6,301 bases of DNA, from contig JBEKUT010000427.1 in the NCBI GenBank assembly GCA_049514735.1, positions 1 through 6,301 on the forward strand, in the 5' to 3' direction. This DNA comes from JAICMB01 sp049514735 (GTDB lineage Bacteria > Acidobacteriota > Terriglobia > Bryobacterales > Bryobacteraceae). How positions within the stretch are numbered: the stretch's first letter is position 1; each line of letters starts with the position of its first letter. Made by a program: the position numbers and the translations under genes. Under the pieces are notes generated by a model. The model made no database searches. It worked only from the letters and a program-made list of their open reading frames with translations, and was not told the DNA's origin. Shown in pieces: positions 1-6,301 of the stretch.

Positions 1-2553
1 ACCATCCAGGCCGTCACCGCAGATGACATCAAACTCGCGGCGTCAGCCCACGCGCGCTACGTGCGCCTATTAATGTCGAAGCCCGAATCGCCCGACGGCT
101 ACATTTTGAGCGAACTCGAAGTCTACGGACGCGGCGGTCCCGTTCCCGAAAGCGATTGGCATCTGGAGCGCGCATCGCAAGTTTCAGCATCCGGCGTCGA
201 TCTGTCGAAGGATGGTTTCAATGACCAGGCCTGGATGCCCGCGACCGTTCCCGGCACCGAATTGACCAGCTATTTCAACGACGGCGCGATTCCCGATCCA
301 GGCTTCGGCGACAACCAATTCGCCATCTCCGATTCGTTCTTCTACTCCGACTTCTGGTATCGCCACGAGTTCGTTCCCACAACAAAAGCCCCGGGCCGCC
401 ATGTCTGGCTCAACTTCGATGGAATAAATTGGAAGGCCGACGTTTATCTGAACGGCGAAAAACTCGGACGCATCGAAGGCGGGTTCATGCGCGCCCGTTT
501 CGATGTGACCAATCTTCTTCAGACCGGCCAAAAGAACGCTCTTGCCGTGCTCGTCGAAAAAAACGCGACGCCAGGAAGCGTCAAGGAAAAGACGTTCGAA
601 AGTCCGGACAAGAACGGCGGACCATTAGGCGCCGACAACCCCACATTTCATGCGTCCATCGGATGGGATTGGATTCCAACGGTTCGCGGGCGCAACACCG
701 GCATTTGGAACAAAGTATATTTTTCCGAGACCGGGCCCGTCACCCTCGACAATCCATTCGTGAACACCACGTCGATCGACAACGGCCGCGCCGAAGTGAG
801 CATCGAAGTGACGCTGAACAATCACGACGCGACACCCATAACTGGAACGCTGCGAGGCCGCTTCGGAGACCAAACGTTCGAACAGCAGGTAACGCTGCCG
901 GGCTCGACATCGCAGACCGTAAAATCGACCCTTCAGATTCAAACCCCGCGACTCTGGTGGCCAAACGGCTACGGCGATCCGAATCTTTACAACGTAGAAC
1001 TGAGGTTCGAAACGTCGGACGCGAAAACCTTTCGAGTCGGCATCCGCCAATTCACCTACAGCGAAGACGGCGGCGCGCTGCGTCTATGGATCAACGGCCG
1101 GCGATTCATCCCTCGCGGCGGCAACTGGGGCTTCAGCGAGTTCATGCTGCGCTACCGCGCCCGCGAATACGACGCCGCGGTGCGCTACCACCGCGAAATG
1201 AATTTCAACATGATTCGCAACTGGGTGGGTCAGATCGGCGAAGACGCCTTCTATGACGCCTGCGACAAGTACGGCATCGTGGTCTGGCAGGATTTCTGGC
1301 TCGCCAACCCCTGGGATGGTCCCGATCCCAACGACGACGCTATGTTCCTGAGCAACGCGCGCGACACCATCCTGCGCATTCGAAGTCATCCGTCTATGGG
1401 ATTGTATGTCGGACGCAATGAAGGCTACCCGCCAAAAATTTTGGAAAACGGCCTCACCGGCATGATCGCGGAGTTGCATCCCGGCCTGCACTACATTCCC
1501 AGTTCGGCCGACGGCGTCGTAGGCGGCCGCGGACCGTACCGCGCCATGTCGCCGAATTTTTATTTCGACCAGCGCGCCGCCACTAAATTCCACAGCGAAA
1601 TGGGCATGCCGAACATCGTTTCGATGGACAGCCTGAAAGCCATGATGCCGGAAAGCGCGATGTGGCCGATGGGTGCCACATGGGGCGTGCACGACTTTTC
1701 ACTGAACGGCGCGCAAGGTGGATCGTCTTTCATAGAACGAATCAACTCAAGCTACGGCGGCGCAAAGAACGCAGCAGATTGGGTGTCGCTGGCGCAGTTC
1801 GTCAACTACGAAGGCTACCGCGCCATGTACGAAGCGCAAAGTAAGAATCGCATGGGGCTGCTCATATGGATGAGCCATCCCTGCTGGCCGACCTTCGTGT
1901 GGCAAACCTACGATTATTACTTGGAACCGACGGCCGCCTACTTCGGGGCGAAGAAAGCGTCGGAGCCGCTGCACATCCAATGGAACCCACTGACCGATAA
2001 TGTCGAAGTCGTCAATTACAGCGCCGGCGCCGTTGCAGGTCTGAGCGCGAAGGTGCAAATCCTAAACATGGACGGCAGCGTCAAGTGGGAAAAATCCGCG
2101 TCCCTCGATAGCACGGAAGACTCCACCGCCACGCCCATCAAAATCGAGTATCCCAGCGGCCTCACCCCAGTGCATTTCATAAAACTAACTCTGACGCGCG
2201 GCGCCGATATTGTTTCAGAGAACTTCTACTGGCGCGGTCTCACCAATGGCAATTACCAAGCTCTTCGCGACCTGCCCAAGGTGACAGTCGACGCATCAAC
2301 GCGAACGGTACGCCAAGGCTCGACCTGGCTTCTAACAACCGATCTGACCAATAATTCCAACTCCCCGGCCTTGATGGTGAAGTTGAAAGTAGTTCGCGAA
2401 AAATCGGGCGACCGCATCCTCCCGGCCATTTACAGCGACAACTACATCGCGTTAATGCCCGGCGAAAAGCGCACCATCCAAGCCGAAATTGCAAACGCGG
2501 ACGCGAGAGGAGAAACTCCCCGGATTGCGATTGAGGGGTTTAATTTACGTTAG
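1..2553 (+). CDS. Glycoside hydrolase family 2 protein, exo-beta-glucosaminidase/mannosidase-like (5'-truncated)
   Basis: The frame is open from base 1, giving 850 visible residues; the GTG at 61 and ATG at 73 are internal. Residues 1-50 (ARYVRL, then LSELEVYG) resemble the end of a discoidin/F5-8C (CBM32-like) domain. Next come a GH2 sugar-binding jelly roll (about 55-240, with LNFDGINWKADVYLNG and IGWDWIP), an Ig-like domain (about 245-350, ending near LWWPNGYGDPNLY) and a TIM barrel (about 355-650). The predicted acid/base is Glu474 in GRNEGYPP; the nucleophile is Glu533 in FHSEMGMP. The C-terminus (about 745-850, with YSDNYIALMPGE) resembles the Ig-like domain of exo-beta-D-glucosaminidases. 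Such enzymes cleave beta-linked glucosamine or mannose from glycans, usually outside the cytoplasm; any signal peptide lies off-window. GH2 membership is near certain. The substrate is not: the Asn-Glu pair is more like beta-mannosidases and plant endo-beta-mannosidases than CsxA, whose acid I recall as Asp. Confidence 0.93.
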   Translation, partial: TIQAVTADDIKLAASAHARYVRLLMSKPESPDGYILSELEVYGRGGPVPESDWHLERASQVSASGVDLSKDGFNDQAWMPATVPGTELTSYFNDGAIPDPGFGDNQFAISDSFFYSDFWYRHEFVPTTKAPGRHVWLNFDGINWKADVYLNGEKLGRIEGGFMRARFDVTNLLQTGQKNALAVLVEKNATPGSVKEKTFESPDKNGGPLGADNPTFHASIGWDWIPTVRGRNTGIWNKVYFSETGPVTLDNPFVNTTSIDNGRAEVSIEVTLNNHDATPITGTLRGRFGDQTFEQQVTLPGSTSQTVKSTLQIQTPRLWWPNGYGDPNLYNVELRFETSDAKTFRVGIRQFTYSEDGGALRLWINGRRFIPRGGNWGFSEFMLRYRAREYDAAVRYHREMNFNMIRNWVGQIGEDAFYDACDKYGIVVWQDFWLANPWDGPDPNDDAMFLSNARDTILRIRSHPSMGLYVGRNEGYPPKILENGLTGMIAELHPGLHYIPSSADGVVGGRGPYRAMSPNFYFDQRAATKFHSEMGMPNIVSMDSLKAMMPESAMWPMGATWGVHDFSLNGAQGGSSFIERINSSYGGAKNAADWVSLAQFVNYEGYRAMYEAQSKNRMGLLIWMSHPCWPTFVWQTYDYYLEPTAAYFGAKKASEPLHIQWNPLTDNVEVVNYSAGAVAGLSAKVQILNMDGSVKWEKSASLDSTEDSTATPIKIEYPSGLTPVHFIKLTLTRGADIVSENFYWRGLTNGNYQALRDLPKVTVDASTRTVRQGSTWLLTTDLTNNSNSPALMVKLKVVREKSGDRILPAIYSDNYIALMPGEKRTIQAEIANADARGETPRIAIEGFNLR

Positions 2554-5500
2554 GTCAGCAACGCTAGCGTTCCGCGCAACGGAATACGCACCCAATCCGG
2601 CCGATGGATGAGTTCATACGAAACCTCATGCATCGCTTTTTCGAACAGGTGCGCATCGAGAAGAGTTCGCAACGCCTCGGGTGAATCCGGAATGAACGAC
2701 GCTTTCCCCGCCGCGTTAAGATAACCGTTCAAATACAAACCGCTGACCCACGCCGTCCAATAGGCGGCCCATTTTTCGAGCGACTCGCTTCCTTCGGGCC
2801 GCGCCGAGATCCCCGCGACGCCTCCGTAGAGCGCGGCGTACGCAGCGTATTGGAACGATCGCAGCATGCACGCGACGTCGCGAATCGGAGACCGCTTCAA
2901 ACGGCGCTCGCTCAGCGGCCGGCCCACCTCGCCTTCGAAATCGATAATCACGAAGTCGCGGCCAGTGAACAACACCTGGCCAAGATGGAAATCTCCGTGG
3001 GTGCGCGTGCGCGTCGAATGAATGCGGCGCGTCCGCAGGGGACTCATGCGATTGCGGATCTCGTTCGCCCGCGCCAGCACCGCGCGTGCATCCTCGGCTG
3101 CGGCTGGAGAAAGCGTCGGCAGCTCCTCTTCCAGGAGTTCCAACGATCGGGCCACCTGGCTGATCATGCCGTGATACAGGCCCTGCCGATAGTGATCGGT
3201 AATGGGCTCCGGAGCGATCTCCGGCGGCGCTGCCGGATCGGCGAGGGCCAGATGCAATTGCGCGGTCCGGTCGCCTAACAGGCGAGCCGACGTGGCGTAT
3301 TCGCCGAGCAGTTCGCGAACCGCGGCAGGAAGCTCTTCGCTCGCCAGTTCCAACGGATGCCGGCCCAGATGAGCCGTCGGTTTCTGATCCGGGCGGGCCA
3401 GCGCAGCTTCGAAAAAGCGGCTGAGCGAATCGAGCGTATAGCGCCACGCATCGCCCTCGTTCGGCACGTAGCCATGCAGCACGGCCACCTGCATTGGTTC
3501 CGCTTCGTCGCTCGGACGGTATTCGATATGGCCAGTTACAGGAGGAGTATGAGCGAATTTCTTTTCAGTGAGAAATGTGCCGAGTTCAAGTTCCGGATTG
3601 ATTCCAGGCTCGATTTTGCGGAACACTTTCATGATGAAGCGGTCGCCAAAAACGATTGACGAATTGCTCTGTTCGGCCCGCAGAGGAGTTGGATCCAACT
3701 TCGGATGCTTCGGCCCCCATACTTCCCGCAACGCGCGATTGTGGCTCGCAAACAACTCGCCCGCGCGGCCCCGAAACTTCCGGCGCCGGACGATCGCGCC
3801 GAGCAGCGCGTCTCCGAATTGGCGATTCCAAAACGCGGTATAGATCACGCCTTCCACACCGTCGCGGGATTTCGCCTCGGCGAAAATTGTGTCGGAGAAT
3901 TGCGTTCGTATTCGCGCCGCCGCCTCGCCGGTGGCATACGACGCGGCCAGCAGGTACCATTCCTGATCGCCCTCCGTGTACTCCACGACGCTAACAATAA
4001 TGTACGAATCGGCATCCGGAATCTGTATCAAATCTTCGATTCGCACGGTTCGGATGAACCGTTCTTTGCTCTTGAACCAGCGCCGTGTTTTGAGAAACTC
4101 CGGCAGGCGCAGCGTCATCATGCTGAGCGCCCGTTCGTCCAGGGGCTGCTCCCAGGAGGCGACTTCCAACGGCCGCTGCGATGGCGCGCCAGCAACCGCA
4201 ATCGATTCCTTCCCGGTGTGCCGCTTTTCGAGAGAGAACCACATGAACGCATAAGCGCCAAGAGTCAACAAATAGTGGTGGTCGCCGACCACCGGAAACT
4301 CAATGCCTCCGAACATCTCAACCGGCGTCATTCCTTTTACCGCCGACAGATCGAGCTCGGCGTACTGCGGAAACCTCGACAGGTTCGCGACCACCAGGAC
4401 CGTCTGGTCTTCGAACCGGCGATAGAACACCAGCATTTTCCGGTTGTCCGGGCTGAGGAACTCCAGCGAACCGCGGCCGAAAGTGCGCGATTGTTTCCGC
4501 ACTTGGATGATGCGCTTCATCCACCACAAGAGCGAATTCGGATTGTCCTGCTGCGCTTCCACGTTGATCGTCTCGTAGTGATACTCGGCTTCGCTGGTGA
4601 TCGGAAGGTACAAGCGCTGCGGGCTGGCTTGCGAAAAACCGGCATTGCGATCCGCGGTCCATTGCATTGGCGTCCGCACGCCGTTGCGGTCGCCTAGATA
4701 AATGTTGTCGCCCATGCCGATTTCATCGCCGTAGTAAATCACCGGCGTTCCCGGCAGCGAAAAAAGCAGCGCGTTCAGCAATTCGATTTTGCGGCGATCG
4801 TTTCCAAGCAGCGGCGCGAGCCGCCGCCGGATACCCAGGTTGATGCGCATCTGGCGGTCTTCGGCGTACACGCGATACATGTAGTCGCGTTCTTCATCGG
4901 TGACCATCTCGAGCGTCAGTTCGTCGTGATTGCGCAGAAACAACGCCCACTGGCAGTTCTCCGGGATCGGCGGGGTCTGCCGCAAAATGTCGATGATCGG
5001 ATAGCGATCTTCCATCCGCGTCGCCATGAACAGCCGCGGCATCACGGGAAAATGGAAGGCCATGTTGCATTCGTCGCCATTGCCGAAATACGCGATGGCG
5101 TCCTCCGGCCACTGGTTCGCTTCGGCCAGCAGCATGCGTCCTTTATATTTCGAGTCCACGTGCGCGCGAAGTTCTTTCAGGAACGCGTGGGTCTGGGGAA
5201 GATTTTCGCAGTTCGTGTCTTCCTGTTCGAAAAGATAAGGGATCGCGTCGAGCCGGAATGCATCGACGCCCATGTCCATCCAAAAGTCGACTACGTCGAG
5301 CACCGCTTGCCGAACGTGCGGAGACTCGAAGTTGAGATCCGGTTGGTGCGAATAGAAGCGATGCCAGTAATATGCTTTGGCCACCGGATCCCACGTCCAG
5401 TTGGAGGTCTCAAAATCTTTGAAGATGATGCGGGCGTCTTTGTATTTTTCGGGTGTATTGCTCCAGACGTAAAAATCGCGCCACTTGCTGCCCTCCGGCG

Positions 5501-5879
5501 CGCGGCGCGCACGCTGAAACCAGGGATGCTGATCGGAGGTGTGGTTCACCACAACTTCCGTAATCACGCGCAGGCCGCGCCGGTGGGCCTCGCGCAGGAA
5601 AACGTGAAAATCCCGCAACGTTCCGTAGGCTTCGTGGACGTCCGTGTAGTCGGAGACATCGTAGCCGTCGTCCCGCCACGGGGAGGGCGAAAACGGCAGC
5701 ACCCACAACGCCGTCACGCCGAGGTCTTGAAGATAACCGAGCTTCTCGGTGAGCCCGCGAAAATCGCCGATGCCGTCGATGCCGCTGTCGAAAAAAGCAC
5801 GGACGTGCAGTTCGTATATGATCGCGTCTTTATACCAAAGCGGATCCTCGCTGGGTTGGAACTGTGGGGCTCGCGCCAT
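2550..5879 (-). CDS. treS: Trehalose synthase/maltokinase fusion (TreS-Mak, TreS-Pep2)
   Basis: This cytoplasmic bifunctional enzyme is 1109 aa from the chosen ATG. Residues 1-550 are a GH13 trehalose synthase that isomerises maltose and trehalose. It has DPLWYKDAIIYELHVRAF at the N-terminus, VVVNHTSDQHPWF, the nucleophile Asp211 (FRLDAIPYL), acid/base Glu253 (LLAEANQWPED) and the transition-state Asp319 (FLRNHDELTLE), so the triad is intact. A linker of about 35 residues leads to the maltokinase (about 585-1109), which makes maltose-1-phosphate from maltose and ATP. It has RRWFKSK, a probable ATP-binding Lys751 (FIMKVFRK), the catalytic loop HGDFHLGQ (Asp963) and the metal-binding IDFEGE (Asp980). 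The start is the ATG at 5879: it directly precedes the conserved N-terminus and has a weak GAGCAGG about 11 nt upstream. An in-frame GTG at 5918 would add 13 unconserved-looking residues and lacks a ribosome site. Fusions of this kind are well known and feed the GlgE alpha-glucan pathway; glgE is not in the window. Confidence 0.96.
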   Translation of the reverse strand: MARAPQFQPSEDPLWYKDAIIYELHVRAFFDSGIDGIGDFRGLTEKLGYLQDLGVTALWVLPFSPSPWRDDGYDVSDYTDVHEAYGTLRDFHVFLREAHRRGLRVITEVVVNHTSDQHPWFQRARRAPEGSKWRDFYVWSNTPEKYKDARIIFKDFETSNWTWDPVAKAYYWHRFYSHQPDLNFESPHVRQAVLDVVDFWMDMGVDAFRLDAIPYLFEQEDTNCENLPQTHAFLKELRAHVDSKYKGRMLLAEANQWPEDAIAYFGNGDECNMAFHFPVMPRLFMATRMEDRYPIIDILRQTPPIPENCQWALFLRNHDELTLEMVTDEERDYMYRVYAEDRQMRINLGIRRRLAPLLGNDRRKIELLNALLFSLPGTPVIYYGDEIGMGDNIYLGDRNGVRTPMQWTADRNAGFSQASPQRLYLPITSEAEYHYETINVEAQQDNPNSLLWWMKRIIQVRKQSRTFGRGSLEFLSPDNRKMLVFYRRFEDQTVLVVANLSRFPQYAELDLSAVKGMTPVEMFGGIEFPVVGDHHYLLTLGAYAFMWFSLEKRHTGKESIAVAGAPSQRPLEVASWEQPLDERALSMMTLRLPEFLKTRRWFKSKERFIRTVRIEDLIQIPDADSYIIVSVVEYTEGDQEWYLLAASYATGEAAARIRTQFSDTIFAEAKSRDGVEGVIYTAFWNRQFGDALLGAIVRRRKFRGRAGELFASHNRALREVWGPKHPKLDPTPLRAEQSNSSIVFGDRFIMKVFRKIEPGINPELELGTFLTEKKFAHTPPVTGHIEYRPSDEAEPMQVAVLHGYVPNEGDAWRYTLDSLSRFFEAALARPDQKPTAHLGRHPLELASEELPAAVRELLGEYATSARLLGDRTAQLHLALADPAAPPEIAPEPITDHYRQGLYHGMISQVARSLELLEEELPTLSPAAAEDARAVLARANEIRNRMSPLRTRRIHSTRTRTHGDFHLGQVLFTGRDFVIIDFEGEVGRPLSERRLKRSPIRDVACMLRSFQYAAYAALYGGVAGISARPEGSESLEKWAAYWTAWVSGLYLNGYLNAAGKASFIPDSPEALRTLLDAHLFEKAMHEVSYELIHRPDWVRIPLRGTLALLT
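2560..2589. repeat. Palindrome and overlapping imperfect hairpin at the convergent gene ends
   Basis: AACGCTAGCGTT (2560-2571) is a perfect 12-bp palindrome. Overlapping it, GCGTTCCG (2567-2574) can pair with CGGAATACGC (2580-2589) across a 5-base loop, giving 8 pairs with a TA bulge. Both lie inside the last codons of treS-mak and just after the GH2 stop. No T-run follows on either strand, so this is at best a weak or Rho-assisted 3' end for the GH2 transcript. Coding constraint on treS may explain it. Confidence 0.3.
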
Positions 5880-5920
5880 TACTCGGCTGACCTGCTCTGA
5901 ATCACACGTGTTAGACACAT
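5879..5920 (-). other. Possible 13-codon upstream ORF overlapping the treS start (TAATG)
   Basis: On the minus strand an ATG at 5920 opens a 13-codon frame (MCLTRVIQSRSAE) whose TAA shares its last A with the ATG of treS at 5879. A stop-start overlap of this type is the classic layout for translational coupling or a leader peptide. There is no Shine-Dalgarno sequence before its ATG, and a frame this short arises easily by chance, so this is a weak call. If treS really starts at the GTG at 5918, the frame has no meaning. Confidence 0.2.
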
Positions 5921-5924
5921 GTTA
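5904..5924. repeat. Tandem 10-bp direct repeat with 11-bp period upstream of treS
   Basis: The plus strand reads ACACGTGTTA, a single G, then ACACATGTTA: two copies differing at one base and spaced 11 bp, about one helical turn. The first contains the perfect palindrome ACACGTGT (5904-5911). GTGT-TAG-ACAC (5908-5918), ACATGT (5917-5922) and GTTAAC (5921-5926) are nested across the copies. This arrangement in the only non-coding gap could be a protein-binding operator. No regulator can be named. Confidence 0.4.
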
Positions 5925-5936
5925 ACGCGAAGCGTT
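5924..5936. repeat. Short inverted repeat AACGC-GAA-GCGTT
   Basis: A perfect 5-bp stem with a 3-base loop lies between the thiamine-diphosphate gene stop (5943) and the treS start. In the minus-strand transcript it would be AACGC-TTC-GCGTT, followed by AACATG with no U-run, so it is not an intrinsic terminator. It could be a minor mRNA structure or part of the adjacent dyad cluster. Confidence 0.35.
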
Positions 5937-5942
5937 GCAGGT

Positions 5943-6301
5943 TCAGCCCGTGACCTTCCGCAGCAGAGCTCGCCCTATGAAACGGGCTTTGTCGCGCAAC
6001 GGAAAACGTTTCAATACGGTCTTGACGACGCCTTGCGTGAAGCGCGTGCGTTTGGAATAATCGATGAGCACATCGACGATGACGGACCGGTCTGTCGCGG
6101 CGAAGGCCAGCGCTTCACTGATGCCGTGCGCGATTCCATCATTGTTCTCGATGCTGACAAATTGTACGCCGGTTGCTTCGGCGATTCCGGACAGCCGGAT
6201 GTTTCCGAGCACCGTACACGATTTGCGATTGTAGGGGATCTCCTGACCCTGCGAAATCTGACTCAGTTCGCCATCGTCGAAAATAAACCAGGCGATGCCG
6301 A
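5943..6301 (-). CDS. Thiamine-diphosphate-dependent enzyme, acetolactate synthase-like (C-terminal 119 residues)
   Basis: Only the 3' end is visible; the frame is open from the window edge (first whole codon at 6299) to a TGA at 5945-5943, so the GTG at 6212 is internal. The fragment is the second half of the C-terminal ThDP-binding domain. It starts at AWFIFDDGELSQISQGQEIPYN, the stretch after the GDG motif (off-window) where these enzymes complete cofactor/metal binding. Then come a helical part with GIAEATGVQFVSIEN, the strand SVIVDVLIDYS and a basic tail ending RALLRKVTG. This order (pyruvate-type aldehyde chemistry, acetolactate synthase/oxalyl-CoA decarboxylase/glyoxylate carboligase superfamily) is recognisable, but the reaction cannot be read from this part. 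The long basic tail after the last strand is not typical of biosynthetic acetolactate synthase, so I would not call it IlvB. It lies 63 bp upstream of treS on the same strand, so co-transcription is likely. Confidence 0.8.
   Translation of the reverse strand, partial: GIAWFIFDDGELSQISQGQEIPYNRKSCTVLGNIRLSGIAEATGVQFVSIENNDGIAHGISEALAFAATDRSVIVDVLIDYSKRTRFTQGVVKTVLKRFPLRDKARFIGRALLRKVTG

Noticed and set aside
61..75. GTG at 61 or ATG at 73 as the GH2 gene start
   Set aside because: The frame is open to base 1 and the residues before and across these codons form one discoidin-like domain end, so the true start lies upstream of the window.
429..1256. 275-codon second frame inside the GH2 gene
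   Set aside because: It is extremely Arg-rich and overlaps the conserved GH2 domains in another frame; a shadow frame.
2567..2589. Intrinsic terminator for the GH2 gene
   Set aside because: The hairpin is imperfect and is followed by no T-run; it also lies inside treS-mak coding sequence.
4926..5900. 324-codon plus-strand open frame opposite treS
   Set aside because: It is antisense to the conserved TreS domain, has a composition typical of a GC-rich shadow frame (many Arg, Val, His), and resembles no family I know. The same holds for the 330-codon plus-strand frame at 3705-4697.
2573..6004. Exact 12-bp match CGCGCAACGGAA at 2573-2584 and 5993-6004
   Set aside because: In both places it lies in minus-strand coding sequence and encodes Pro-Leu-Arg near a C-terminus; shared codon choice explains it better than a repeat element.
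6210..6212. GTG at 6212 as start of a small 89-residue protein
   Set aside because: The same frame continues to the window edge with recognisable ThDP-domain sequence, so this is an internal Val codon.

Overview
The window holds three protein-coding genes with almost no intergenic space. Two run off the window edges. Base composition is GC-rich. The mix of a secreted-type polysaccharide hydrolase, a trehalose synthase/maltokinase fusion and an acetolactate-synthase-like thiamine diphosphate enzyme fits a heterotrophic soil-type bacterium. Acidobacteriota (Bryobacter/Solibacter-like) is my best guess, but this is an impression from protein style, not a demonstrated assignment.

Layout. Positions 1-2553 (+ strand) carry the 3' part of a large glycoside hydrolase family 2 gene. 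The reading frame is open to base 1, and its first visible residues look like the end of a discoidin (F5/8 type C, CBM32-like) domain. Positions 2550-5879 (- strand) carry a complete fused gene: an N-terminal GH13 trehalose synthase (maltose/trehalose interconversion) joined to a C-terminal maltokinase. Positions 5943-6301 (- strand) carry the 3' end of a thiamine-diphosphate enzyme that lies upstream of the fusion in the same direction, probably in the same operon.

Function. TreS plus maltokinase turns trehalose into maltose and then maltose-1-phosphate, the donor for GlgE-type alpha-glucan synthesis. No glgE or glgB is visible here. The GH2 gene is convergent with the fusion gene, and their stop codons overlap in a 4-bp TTAG, so the two probably belong to separate transcription units. 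The GH2 enzyme likely removes sugars from an extracellular glycan.

The only non-coding space is about 63 bp between the thiamine-diphosphate gene and treS. It holds a tandem 10-bp repeat, several small palindromes and a possible 13-codon upstream ORF ending in TAATG at the treS start. I found no RNA gene, CRISPR array, insertion sequence or convincing intrinsic terminator. Nothing in the window clearly amounts to a new system. The 63-bp junction and the active-site details of the two edge genes are the most worth checking.
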